Part shown: positions 23,751 through 34,660 of the stretch, one piece after another | Layout: each line of letters starts with the position of its first letter | Numbering within the stretch: position 1 is the first letter of the stretch | Assembly (NCBI GenBank): GCA_023678885.1 | Contig: CM043000.1 | Span: 18,336,729-18,400,728, forward strand | From: Pogostemon cablin | Taxonomy: Eukaryota > Streptophyta > Magnoliopsida > Lamiales > Lamiaceae | Direction: 5' to 3' | DNA length: 64,000 nt | Program-made: the position numbers and the translations under genes | Notes under the pieces: model-generated | What the model saw: only the letters and a program-made list of their open reading frames with translations | Told to the model about the DNA's origin: nothing | The model's database searches: none

Positions 23751-23872
23751 ACGAAAAACCTACTTAACTTGCTTTTCATAAAATACGAAGAACCTGCTTG
23801 CCGAAGACATTGATTCCGAGAAAGAATTATTTGAAGAAGACATTGATTCCGAGAAAGAATTTGAAGAAAGAT

Positions 23873-24850
23873 ATGGGTCGGAAGAAGTTGAAAATGGAGT
23901 TGATTTTAAACAAGAAATCAAGAGATCTCTGTTTCAAGAAAAGGAAAGATAATGTGATCAAGAAAACGCAAGAACTGACCACTCTTTGCGACGTGGAGGC
24001 ATGCGTCATCATATACGGACCTAATGATGATGAGGGTGCCATTGTTTGGCCACCGGATGCGGATCGGGTTATTGGGCTTTATCACTCACACATCAAAGCA
24101 GGAAAGTCATGCAAGCGTGTAGGAGTTTCCGATTTCTTGAACGACAAAATCAAGAAAGCAGAGGAAGATGCGATGAAATTAAGGAAGGCCAAATATCCGT
24201 GCTGGAATGCTGATCTTGAATCGGTTAGAGATCCTGTCGTGCTGAGGAGATTTGCGGATGGACTGAAGGACAAGATTGAAGTTGCCAACGCCAGAATCGA
24301 TTTCTTGAAGAAACAAGAATTCATCCGCAATCACAATCAAGAAAACGCACCGCCACAGCAGTTTTACGCCGGAGGTTCCATGTTTTATTCCGATCAAGCG
24401 TCGATTTCGGGAGATGATACCATGTTTGGCCAGTATACGCTTCCTTGCATGGACAGTGGGGATTACTCCCCATATCTGATCAATCACGAGTATCTCGACT
24501 TTCTGCCGGCGCCGCAACCCTACATGGCTTTTCCGGTGGACGATGACATCAGTGAACTTCTTGCTTCCCTGAACGATGGTGAGGCTTTTCCGACACCGGA
24601 ACCTTTCCCGATGATGGATATGGATGATGATGAAATGAGTGAACTTCTTGCTTCCCTAAACGATGGTGAGACTTTTCCGACACCGGAACCTTTTCCGGTG
24701 AACGATGACATCAGTGGACTTCTTGCTTCCCTAAACGATCCGGTGGACGATGACATCAGTGGACTTCTTGCTTCCCTAAACGATGGTGAGACTTTTCCGA
24801 CACCGGAACCTTTCCCGATGATGGATATGGATGATGATGAAATGAAGTGA
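23873..24850 (+). CDS. Type I (M-gamma) MADS-box transcription factor with repeated acidic tail
   Basis: A single exon of 325 codons, as is usual for type I MADS genes. Residues 1-60 are the DNA-binding MADS domain (MGRKKLKMELILNKKSRDLC, then FKKRKDNVIKKTQELTTLCD). The WPPDADRVIGLY segment follows, close to the M-gamma AGL80/PHERES-like group, whose members act in the female gametophyte and endosperm. Residues 221-325 hold four copies of DDISxLLASLND alternating with FPTPEPFPMMDMDDDEM, an acidic, proline-rich tail. The last unit breaks off: an extra A (GAAATGAAGTGA against GAAATGAGTGAA earlier) creates the stop. The ATG was chosen because the MADS domain begins there; the upstream in-frame stretch lacks an ATG. 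The leader contains a tandem 27-bp-type repeat, ACATTGATTCCGAGAAAGAA. The gene is close kin of 26301-26792. Confidence 0.93.
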   Translation: MGRKKLKMELILNKKSRDLCFKKRKDNVIKKTQELTTLCDVEACVIIYGPNDDEGAIVWPPDADRVIGLYHSHIKAGKSCKRVGVSDFLNDKIKKAEEDAMKLRKAKYPCWNADLESVRDPVVLRRFADGLKDKIEVANARIDFLKKQEFIRNHNQENAPPQQFYAGGSMFYSDQASISGDDTMFGQYTLPCMDSGDYSPYLINHEYLDFLPAPQPYMAFPVDDDISELLASLNDGEAFPTPEPFPMMDMDDDEMSELLASLNDGETFPTPEPFPVNDDISGLLASLNDPVDDDISGLLASLNDGETFPTPEPFPMMDMDDDEMK

Positions 24851-25019
24851 ACTTCTTGCTTCCCTATGGTGAATCTGAATGGTGGAATTGATGGGAGTAA
24901 TCATCGTGGAATTCCAGTTAGCTTATGGAGTAGTAATTTTTGTAATATGTGTTAATTAAGTGAGTCAATTAGTGGAGTAGTTTTTGTTTATTGTTTGTAT
25001 TTTAAACAAAACTGTTCAT

Positions 25020-25304
25020 TGCTATATTTTTGTCTTTAGACCATATAAATTGGCAAAATTTTTGCTCACAAGACTTAATTACAAGGGCCTAAAACCACAA
25101 AGACAAGCTGAGATTAGTTGTATTAATATTGCTGTTGTGGGAGGGGGAGGGCCATGGTCATATATTGGTATTGCAAACATACTTTACTAGTACATTATGG
25201 GCTTAATGTAGAAGAAAACTAATTTGGTTTAGTGTGCCTCTATATTTAAATTGAAAGTGAATCTCCTCTCTATCCCACACCAAAAGCAGGAATTATTAAC
25301 TTTG
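25020..25304 (+). repeat. Dispersed 0.3-kb repeat, copy 2
   Basis: Aligns with 1544-1853 (see there). It lies about 170 bases downstream of MADS gene 1 and abuts the Harbinger transposase relic. Confidence 0.7.
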
Positions 25305-26255
25305 GGGCATAAGAGACTCTACCTCGACTACTTCTCTGAAGATCCGATATACGGAAGTGAGACGTTTTGTCGACGTTTTCGTATGTCAAGAGAGTTGTTC
25401 CAGCGCATAGTTGATGCACTGGAGTCCCACGATGAGTATTTTCAGTGGAGGGTAGATGCAATTGGAAAAAAAAAAAGTTCTCTCCACTACAAAAGTGAAC
25501 GGTGGCCATTCGCCAATTGGCATATGGTGGACCTGCCGACCTTTGGGATGAGTATCTACGTGTGGCCGAAATAACCTCTATAGAATGCCTCTTTAAGTTT
25601 TTTCAGTGTGTGATCGAAGTATTTGGCGGGTACTACTTGAGAAAGTCTAATGCCCTAGATTGTCAAAAGTTGTTACAAATGCACGAAGAAAGACACGGAT
25701 TTTCCGGAATGCTTGGGAGCCTTGATTGCATGCATTGGGAATGACGGAACTGTCTGACAGCTTGGAAAGGCCAATTCACACGCGGTGACCATGGCGTTCC
25801 AACGATCATGCTCGAAGCGGTTGCCTCTGCAGATTTATGGATATGCCATGCCTACTTTGGAGTAGCAGGATCCAATAACGAGATAAATGTGCTCAACCAA
25901 TCTCCGTTATTTACGGATACTCTGCAAGGAAGCGCTCCATCCATTAATTTTATAGTTAATGGTAGGGAATATAATCAAGAATATTATCTTACCGATGGAA
26001 TTTATCCAGAGTGGGCTGCTTTTGTGAAAAGTTTTCCATGTCCTCAAGATCCAAAGAGACAGCATTTCAAACGACTGCAAGAGGCTGCTAGGAAGGATGT
26101 CGAACGAGCCTTTGAAGTGTTTCAAGCTCGTTGGGCGATGATTAGCGGTCCAACTCGTTTCTAGTACAAAAATAACTTAAAGGACATAATGCTAACTTGC
26201 ATTATTTTGCACAACATGATAATCGAAAACGAAGGAAATGCTGTTCTTGCCTTGC
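25305..26255 (+). pseudogene. PIF/Harbinger-type transposase relic (Plant_tran/DDE_Tnp_4)
   Basis: Translated pieces in two frames follow the family order: KRLYLDYFSEDPIYGSETFC and RRFRMSRELFQRIVDAL near the start, then AIRQLAYGGPADLWDEYLRV. MLGSLDCMHWE (first catalytic Asp) ends at 25741. EAVASADLWICHAYFGVAGS, YYLTDGIYPEW (second Asp) and RKDVERAFEVFQARWAMI (catalytic Glu) come next, and ILHNMIIENEGN closes it. There is a frameshift near 25490 in an A-run, a TGA at 25742-25744 where Trp is usual, and a TAG at 26162-26164. It is inactive. The N-terminal part is short and no terminal inverted repeats were found. Its last codons merge into the promoter of MADS gene 2. Confidence 0.88.
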
Positions 26256-26259
26256 TGGC

Positions 26260-26267
26260 TATAAAAG
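26260..26267 (+). promoter_or_regulatory. TATA box of MADS gene 2
   Basis: TATAAAAG in CTTGCTGGCTATAAAAGACG, the counterpart of 23743-23750. Here only 33 bases separate it from the ATG, which leaves almost no 5' leader if transcription starts about 30 bases downstream. Confidence 0.6.
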
Positions 26268-26300
26268 ACGTCTGAGAAAAAAAAGAGTTGGAAGAAAGAT

Positions 26301-26792
26301 ATGGGTCGTAAGAAGGTGAAGATAGAGTTAACCGAAAACAAGAAATCAAGACTCCTCTGTTTCAAGAAACGGAGAGACGACTTGATCAAGAAAGTGCAAG
26401 AACTCAGCACTCTTTCTGATGTATCGGCATGCGCCATCATCTACGGCCCTAACCCTGATGAGGGTGCCGTTGTTTGGCCCCCGGATCCGCATCGGGTTAT
26501 TGGGCTTTACAACTCACACATCAAAGCTGGAAAGTCATGCGAGTCTTTAGGTGTTTCCGATTTCTTGAACCAGAAAACCGAGAAAGACGAGAAAGCAGAA
26601 GAAGATGTGATGAAATTAAGGAAGGCCAAATATCCGTGCTGGAATCCTGTTCTTGATTCGGTGAAGAGGAGATTTTCGGATAGACTTAAGGAGAAGATTG
26701 AAGTTACCAACGCCAGAATCGATTTGTTGAAGAAACAAGAATTCATCCGCAATCACAATCCAGAAAACGATGAGGCGGCAGATCAAGCATAA
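26301..26792 (+). CDS. Type I (M-gamma) MADS-box protein, short paralogue
   Basis: A single exon of 163 codons. Residues 1-60 form an intact MADS domain (MGRKKVKIELTENKKSRLLC, KKRRDDLIKKVQELSTL). The middle is collinear with the 325-residue neighbour (IKAGKSCESLGVSDFLNQK, LRKAKYPCWNP, RIDLLKKQEFIRNHNPEN). It stops right after that point and so lacks the acidic repeat tail, which in the neighbour would be the likely activation or interaction region. The upstream flank is a transposase relic and the leader is very short. It may be a weakly expressed or decaying tandem duplicate, but the frame is open. Confidence 0.85.
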   Translation: MGRKKVKIELTENKKSRLLCFKKRRDDLIKKVQELSTLSDVSACAIIYGPNPDEGAVVWPPDPHRVIGLYNSHIKAGKSCESLGVSDFLNQKTEKDEKAEEDVMKLRKAKYPCWNPVLDSVKRRFSDRLKEKIEVTNARIDLLKKQEFIRNHNPENDEAADQA

Positions 26793-26863
26793 TCACATAT
26801 CTTATTGTAATTTATTTCTCTTTATCTTATTGTAAATTGATTTCTCTTATGAAGAAGTGACCG

Positions 26864-29738
26864 TTGGCGAGCATTATTCTTATCAGCCCCAAATTTGAAC
26901 TCATCCTTTGACATGACAGCAAGTTGATGTTGAAGGTGAGTGAAAAATTGTGTTGATAATGGTTTGGTAAAAATATTTGCAATTTGATCGTAGGCTGGCA
27001 CATGTTGGATAGAAATTTGTTTACTTGTTACTTTTTCTCGGATGAAATGTAGATCTATCTCGTTAGGCCAAGGCCGGCCTTCGGCATCGGCAAAAAGGGC
27101 GACCGCTCGGGGCACTAATTCTCAATTCTTACTCGTATAATACAATTTATTGTAATAATTTTTTTCTTTATTGGTTGTCGTAATCTCTTTCTTTTCTAAT
27201 TCTTTCTTTATATTTTGATATTTTCTAATTCTTTCTTTATATTTTGATCTATAATCTCTCATTAATCTATTTCTTATTTAATTAATTTTTTTTTATATTT
27301 TGATGGTCTTTATATTTTGATCTAGTAATCTTTCGTTAATCTATTTATTATTTAATTAAATTTTTTCTTTATATTTTGATGGTAGTAGTCTCTCACAAAT
27401 CTTATCTCTTTAGTATTTATTCAAACTTTCATAGTTTGATCTCTTTCTTTTTTTTAATTGTTTTTTATTCAATTCTAACTCTTCATTTTCTCATTATTTC
27501 TTTATATTTTGATAGTAGATAAACTTTAATCGTTTGATCTCTTTCTTTTTTATTTAGTTGTTTTTTTATTCAATTCTTAACTTTCTTTTCTTTAGTTGTT
27601 TTTTTATTCAATTCTAAATGTTGTGATCTCTTTCTTTTCTAATTTATTTTTTAATTCTTTTTGTTATCTCTTTCTTTTATAATTTTTTCTTTATATTTGT
27701 GCTGCCTCCTAACTGATCTACCTCCTAATTCTAATTCTAATGTGCTTATTCCATCTGCCTCCTAATTCTTTTTAATGATTTTTTTTTCAACTTATGCATC
27801 ATCCATCTGCCTCTTAATTCTTTTTATTAATTTTTGTTATTTAAATGAGTTTTAGTTTGGATGAAAATAAAAATAATTTGGAGAGGAAAATTTGCAAAAT
27901 ATCTAAAAAGATAATGAACTTGAAAAACACTAAAATATTTAGATGATAGAAATCATACAATAATATACGATATCATACAATAATACAAGATCTTAGAGTT
28001 TGAAATAATATTTATAATAAAATATTAAAACTAGAGATATATAGATGAAGAATTATACTAAAAAGTATCTCAAGTTTTCTAAAAATAAATTTTATAAACA
28101 TTTTTTTAAATATATTATATTAAAAAATTAAAAAAATATTTATGAAACACTATTTTTAAATAGGGTCCTTTGTTAATTTCGCCCATGCATGCCATTAGGC
28201 TGCGGCGAGGCTCCTCAGTCCCTACCACCTCAATTTTAATCTCATTTTCTTCTTTCTCTTCTTCTTAGTATCTCTGTCCCTTATTTTGGAGGGTGCGATT
28301 TTGCCTCTTATGCTTCAGAGGCCTTAGATCTTTGCATCTTCGGTGCTGTTTGTGGTATATTGGTAGGTTTCCGAGTGGGGCTTATCTTCTCCCTTGTGAG
28401 AGGACCTCAATTCTGAGGAGTCATGGAGGGTTTCATTCAGTTTGGTGGTGGGCTAGGATCCGGAGGCCAAGGCAGAATGGTGCGGTGAATGAGTGAGAGG
28501 AGGCTTCCAGCTTGCTTTTTTTGTTTTGTCTTCCCTGCACTTTTTTCTTTTTTTGTTTTAGTGGTTGTATTTTGAACATCCAGTGTTAGGTGAATCCGTC
28601 TATGATCTAAATTGCATAGGTTCCTTAAGTCAACAGTTTGCCTCTGTTAAATTGTGAATGTTTTACTTTTTGCTTGATTGTTTGAGCTCGTTAAGTTACG
28701 TTGTCTCCTAAGGGAGTGTCAGAGTCCTCATTTATTGAGGTGTTTTAAGTCTCCTCTATGGAGTGGTTGTATCCCCTTCCGTGGGGCTCCGTTCTCTTGG
28801 TTTGATTTACCACAGAGACCTTTGTAGTCATTTTTGACTGATATATAAAATCTTATCGTTTGATAAAAAAAAAAATGTAGATCTATCTCCATATGCTTAG
28901 TCCTTGAGTGATGAATTGTATTATTAGAAAGATAAAGAGCTCCAAGATTATCAATCCACAATACAGGTGGACGATTTTGATGTATTCTTAATTCTTGGAG
29001 TAGAGATTGAAACTAAATAATTTCACATATTGCATGCGCCACAATTCTATATTCCGACTCCATACTTGATCTTGATACCGTCTGCTGTTTTTTGGAACAC
29101 CAAGATACTAAATTTTCTCCAAGATAGATGCAAAAACCTGAAGTTGATCTTCTGTCATTGATGTCCGAAGCCCAATCAGAATCGGAATATCCCGTGATAT
29201 CAAGATGATGTGACTTTCTTAGGCATAAACCATGATAGATTGTTCCAGCCAAGTATCTAAGAACTCTTTTGACAGCCTTCCAATGAACTTCAGTTGGGGA
29301 GTGCATAAATTGGCTAGTTTTATTGACACTGTAATCAATTTCAGGTCATGTAATGGTGACGTATTGAAGAGCCCCAACCACACTTCTATATAGTTTTACA
29401 TTTTCCATAGGATCTCCATGAAAATTTGAGAGTGGTTGATTCGTGACCATAGGAGTTGTTATAGCTTTGGCTTCTTGCATATTAACTCTACTCAAAATAT
29501 CCAATATATACTTGCTTTGGGTCAACATTAGATTATCACCCATCCTACTCACCTCAATGCCGATAAATTGATGCAAGTCACTCATGTCTTTCAATGAAAA
29601 TTCTTGATAAAGTTGTCTAATCAATGAACCAATACACAAGGAGAATCATACTAGAATTTTTTGTGAACCTGTGAAATAAAGAATGATCTGCCTTGGAAGA
29701 GGTGAATCCAAAACGTTTAATCATAAATTGTAGAGCTT
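26864..29738 (-). pseudogene. Ty1/Copia pol relic (reverse transcriptase end and RNase H), split by an insertion
   Basis: Reading down from 29738: a reverse-transcriptase piece (EALQFMIKRFGFTSSKADHS) whose YVDD region is lost near 29640; FIGIEVSRMGDNLMLTQSKY; VVGALQYVT; then RNase H with GYSDSDWASDINDRRSTSG, SRSSMESEYR and SRTKHMEIDLHF. It continues beyond the insertion as IREKVTSKQISIQHVP and DQIANIFTKPLS, ending near 26870. The 5' part (gag, protease, integrase), LTRs and primer site are absent, and frames shift near 29340 and 29005. It is a truncated Copia element. Confidence 0.9.
27062..28874 (+). mobile_element. LINE-like poly(A) retroinsertion inside the Copia relic
   Basis: A 1813-bp block ends in a poly(A) run (28865-28874) and is flanked by the 15-bp direct repeat ATGTAGATCTATCTC (27047-27061, 28875-28889). 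Removing it restores the RNase H reading across EIDLHF, so it inserted there. The last 600 bases (GC-richer, ending CTTATCGTTTGATAAAA) look like the 3' end of a plant LINE; the pyrimidine-rich middle has no open frame. The first 60 bases (GGCCGGCCTTCGGCATCGGC) look foreign to the rest, so the block may be chimeric. Confidence 0.75.
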
Positions 29739-30110
29739 CCTCTATATTTTATTTGTTTTCATAGTTATATATCGATTCGTTTCATAATACAATTAATATA
29801 CTTTATTATTTATTTATTTAAAAATCTTATAATATTTCTAAAAGTCAAACTTTTTAAAAACAAATATTGTGAGAACTAACTTACAAGTCTAACTAGGATA
29901 TGTACACCGGTATACTTGAATTATTTTAATCATTGGATTAAATTTATTTTTAATCTCTTATCTCTATTATTAAGTAAAATAAAATAATAAATTTTCTTAA
30001 ACAAAGAATAACTATGCATCCTATATTAACCCAGAACCTTCACATAATACTCTAATAAAAATTTAAGGTTATTAAATTGTCCGAATTGTGCATTTTTTAG
30101 GTTAAAAGTA
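29739..30110. other. AT-rich intergenic sequence
   Basis: No gene, RNA or repeat boundary recognised. Confidence 0.5.
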
Positions 30111-31199
30111 GGATTAATTGCGAATAAAAACCCCACATTTACTTTAATGACAATTAAGTCGGGATTTAGCAAAAAAAAATCACAACTTTTGAGGTTCTTT
30201 GCAAATTAAACCCATGGGCAGCAAAATGCTGCCCGATGGTTGACGTGGCAAAAGATTCCATGTCAACGTCTGACATTGTTACATACACAAACATGAATGT
30301 ATACAATATCCTAATAAAATTGAGCAATACCAGCAGGAATATTGTCAAAGGATTTCCTCCGTTCCACCAAATCTGCTCTTAATCAACCAAATTAAAACAT
30401 GTATTCATAATCCAACCTCAATACCCAAATCATTTATAATAATAATATAATCAAACAAGGAAATTATTCATTCGGATTTTTTTTCTGCGCATAATTAAAC
30501 TCAAAATATTTGAATTCATTTTGTTTTTCACTTACAATCTGTGGAAGCAATTTGGGGAAATGCTTTTGGAATCAAAATCAAAATTTGAATGTGCGCGAGA
30601 AATTCAGCGCATGTATATTTGATCCAGCCTCTCTTCTACTTGATGATTCGTCATCACCAGCCGGTATTCCCTCTTCGGAGTTTCGCTGCCAACAATCGCC
30701 GGAGCTCACCATCTAGTATCGCCGCCAATCTGCAGGTCTAAGTGCTCCCAGCCGACAGCAGCGACCGGACCCTTTTGCAGGAATCACAGCACCGCATGCT
30801 CTTCGCCGCAGATCTAGTCCACGACGCTCGAACCGCCATATCTATTCCGGCCACATTCCTCTCCTGGCCAAAGTCTTAGATGCCGCTGCGCGCCTCGCCG
30901 CCGAAGAACGAGAATACCAACGTTTTCTCACCGCCGTGCAGTTGAGAAATTAACAGTGAAAACATATTATACGATGTCGTTTTGGGTGAGAAGCAGGCCA
31001 CGTCATCTATTTGGGCAGCAAGGGCTGCCCATGGGTCCATGGGGGCGTATCCGTATTTGGTGGAGTGGGTGAACGTACTCGTGAAGGAAACGGTAATTTG
31101 CTAAATACCTCAAAGGTTGTTATTTTTCTTGTCAAATCTCAAACGTGGGTACTGAATTGCAATTCAAGTTAAAGTGACGGTTTTATATGTCATTAACCC
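30111..31199. mobile_element. Mutator-like element with coding-like interior
   Basis: 1089 bp with a perfect 9-bp duplication TTAAAAGTA (30102-30110, 31200-31208). Inverted arms of about 155 bp start GGATTAATTGCGAATAAAAA and, on the other strand, GGGTTAATGACATATAAAAC. They share TTGAGGTNNTTNGCAAATT and a CCCATGGGCAGC block. The middle (about 30610-30950) is GC-rich and includes an open stretch reading RHIYSGHIPLLAKVLDAAAR then LAAEEREYQRFLTAVQL, which looks like part of a plant exon. I do not recognise the source gene. Pack-MULE is the best label. Confidence 0.85.
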
Positions 31200-31594
31200 T
31201 TAAAAGTATGACTAGTAGGTGGTTTTTTATTTTAATTTTGTATTATTTAAATTAATTAATAATAAGAATAAAATTAAAATTTAATCTAACAACTCAAATA
31301 ATTAAGTACGTCAAAGTGGAATTAAAAAATAATTTAACACAAAATTCTAAACAAATATAGTTTTCAAACCCAACGAAAACCGAAAGCAAACCAAACTAAA
31401 TGTCGTGGAAGTAAAAGGCGCCATACTGGTTGGTCTTGCAAGGATTGCAACGTCAGCGTGATCCATCGATATGTGCACCAGAAGATTAGATTCATTTTTC
31501 CCCAATTAAATTAAGAAACGTAGATCAATTTTGCTCTCCGATATTTTCTACTTCAATTAGTCTTCGTTTGTCAAGAGGGACAGCAGCAACCTCC

Positions 31595-34500
31595 ATGGCT
31601 AAGATCTTCGTCTTCACCTTCCTCCTACTTCTACAGACTATCCTCACCATCCAGGTACTTATTCCAACTTCGCTTTCTCACTTCTTTCATCAACAATCCA
31701 ATTATTTATCCTTGTTCGGTATCATCAGATTCTTATTTTGTGAGAAGTTTCTTTAATTAGATGATATTTTAACTCTGTTGTTGCTATCCAGACGAACCTG
31801 CCTTTTTGGGATAAATTAGGTTAAATAAATGTGAAAGGGATTTCGTGTTCAATTGTCTTTACCAAATAGTATGATTATTATTATTTTTAATTTTTAGGAG
31901 TATTTTTTAACATAATATAGAAATAATTGAAGTTCACATGCTTTAAACCTGTAGTGATTTTTTTTTTAATTTCTCTTTCTCTTGCTTTAGGTAATCATTC
32001 TTTAGTGAGTCAATACATGTATTAATTGGTTATTCTTGCCCTTATCTGTTGTATGATGTTCCACGTTGTTTTACCTCATTGCAAAATCATGACCTGCAAA
32101 TTCTGAAAATTTCCCCTTTCCCAAAATATTTTAGAACCAGATCAAACTTGAACTTATGATTCATAGTGAATATTGAGCGCAAGCTATTAGATAAACATTG
32201 TGTTCAATGGCAATTGGCAAGCTATTGGTTAGTCTAGTGGACTGCAAGGTTTTCTGTTTTCACTTTGATAAACTCTCATGCCTGTCGTGTATACGTTATA
32301 AAGTATTCGGATATTCCAATGGCGTCTGCTACAGGTCATTGCTCGGGAACCTGCTCAGCTGAAACTTGGTAACAAGATTCTTCAGGTACTTCTTACAAAC
32401 TTTGGAAGGACTACTAACACTTTCTTTTATTATTTGTCATTTTATACTCAATTCACGATGTAACGCCATACAGGAGTCTGTTGTTAGATCGATTAATGAA
32501 AATGCTCAATCCGGATGGAAAGCTTATATGAACCCTCGGTTCGCCAACTACACTGTATGTTTGATTCTATGGGCATCTTCTCATAAGCCTACGCTCACCA
32601 CCTTCAACTCTTCCACCCTACTCTACAAAATTAATAAATAACCAAATTTATACATGTGAATAACTTAATATAACCCTCAGGTTGGCCAATTTAAGCACCT
32701 TCTTGGAGTTAAAAAAATGCCTGAGGGTGAGTTAAAGGGAATCCCTGTCGTTACTCACGAGAAAGGTCTGAAGTTGCCCAAAACTTTTGATGCACGAACT
32801 GCTTGGCCTCAGTGTAGCACGATTAAAGATATTCTTGGTCAGTGATCTTGCCCTTTATTGACTTATGTTTCCACAAGAGATATATGCTAATGATTTTGGT
32901 TGTTTCCCTTCTCTATCCGACTAAAATCCATCAAAATTTCAAAACAAAGACCAGGTAACTTGCTGTTATCATCTGACAACTTCCTTGCTTAGTTAAATGG
33001 TACATGCCGATTCTTAACTTCCCAAAGTTGTGCTTATTAGGGGCATTGTGGGTCTTGTTGGGCTTTTGGTGCCGTTGAGGCTCTCTCGGACCGGTTCTGC
33101 ATTCAATTTAACATTGTAAGATATCTTAAGTTTCCACTTTTCATTCAAATAGTGAATAGGTGGAGTACCATAGTAAGCATATCTAACTATGTGTTGTTTA
33201 TTCTATGTTTTGTAGAATATTACTCTCTCAGTCAACGATCTATTAGCGTGCTGTGGGTTTTTGTGTGGTGATGGTTGTGATGGAGGGTATCCCATATCAG
33301 CTTGGCGATACTTGGTCCACTCTGGTGTTGTAACTGCTGAGGTAGCATCTTCTGTTTTGAGAACTGGAGCCATTTTAATTAGCATGAGCTAGGATTGGCA
33401 AATTTAATGGGGTTGCACAATAAAGATTTCCTTCTTCTCTATATTTCTACAACTGTCAATCCTACTCCTAGGTTAAGGTGTTTCGTTGTTGTCAGTCATC
33501 TACTTGCATTTCTACTATGTAACATATTAGTGTATGCATATTCTGAATACTTAATGGAGTTATTCTCTGGCAGTGTGATCCTTACTTTGATAATAGTGGC
33601 TGCACCCATCCTGGTTGTGAACCTGGTTATCCAACCCCTAAATGTGAGAAGAAATGCATAAAACAAAACCTGAACTGGCTGGGTTCAAAGCATTTCAGCT
33701 TGAATGCATATAGTATCAGTTCTGATCCACACGATATAATGGCTGAGGTTTTTAAAAATGGACCAGTCGAGGTCGCTTTCACTGTCTACGAGGTAAAGGA
33801 ACACAAACTTGGTTCTCCAACCCATGGAAATTATATAATTCTGATTCATGTTCGCACTGCTTAACAAGATCTTGCAGCTGTACATAATGTGCAAGGCGTC
33901 TTACATCCAATCTATAGTGCCCTTGATTATCTCACACTGCTCACAGTAGCATTGTTTGCTTCATCTCAGGACTTTGCTCATTATAAGTCAGGAGTATACA
34001 AACACATAACAGGTGATGAGATGGGAGGTCATGCTGTTAAGCTGATAGGCTGGGGAACTACTGACGATGGGGAGGATTACTGGGTAATAAAATGGCCTCT
34101 TTAAGATCTTTTAGATTCAAATTTAATGTATTAATTGGCTTGTGTACTTACCGTTTGTTTTCACATGCAGCTGTTGGCCAATCAGTGGAATAGAAGCTGG
34201 GGTGATGTATGTGCTCTTGTTGAATCCTTGAACTATTTAATTCATTACTTAAGCTAAAACTAGGGACTTTTTGACTTTCTCAACCATATAAATATTGCAA
34301 CTTCTTTGATCTGTCGTAATTTAAGGTTGTGTTTGGGTTGAGAGGTTGGGAGATTGCATTTGAAATTTCATCCTTTTCATTTAGAACTCTGTTTGGATGG
34401 ATATTGAATGCAATCTATGGAAAGGTGTCATTTACTATATGAGAGCTGTATAAACTTGTACCTAAAAATGGTGGCTAGTCTTTACTTTTGAAACAGTATG

Positions 34501-34660
34501 ATTCTATATGTTTCCAATTTTGCAGGATGGATATTTCAAGATCAGAAGAGGAACAAATGAATGTGGCATTGAAGCCGAAGTAGTTGCAGGAATACCCTCA
34601 TCGAGAAGCTTGATCAATAAGTATGGTGTTGTAGATTTGTCGCGTGACGCCTCAATGTGA
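31595..34660 (+). CDS. CATHB: Cathepsin B-like cysteine protease (papain family C1A)
   Basis: Eleven exons give 352 codons: 31595-31654, 32335-32385, 32474-32554, 32681-32837, 32950-32954, 33041-33115, 33216-33341, 33574-33792, 33970-34083, 34171-34206 and 34526-34660. Residues 1-20 are a signal peptide (MAKIFVFTFLLLLQTILTIQ). A propeptide runs to about residue 95. The mature enzyme has the oxyanion Gln118, nucleophile Cys124 (GHCGSCWAFGA), His279 (GGHAVKLIGWG) and Asn300 (LANQWNRSWGD). CGDGCDGGYPISAWRY and the Cys-rich occluding-loop segment CTHPGCEPGYPTPKC identify cathepsin B. Possible N-glycosylation sites are NYT (62) and NIT (144). Family length is about 350-360. Plant cathepsin B works in the vacuole or apoplast in senescence, defence and hypersensitive death. 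The oddity is the 5-nt exon ACCAG, without which the frame and Gln118 are lost. Confidence 0.95.
32950..32954 (+). other. Five-nucleotide microexon of the cathepsin B gene
   Basis: ACAAAG|ACCAG|GTAACT gives both splice signals. It supplies two bases of Asp117 and all of Gln118, and it joins a phase-1 exon end (CTTG|GTCAGT) to GGGCATTGTGGG in frame as ILDQGHCGSCW, the family consensus. Confidence 0.85.

Noticed and set aside
33395..33661. 88-codon frame in the cathepsin B gene
   Set aside because: It spans intron 7 and reads the next exon out of frame.
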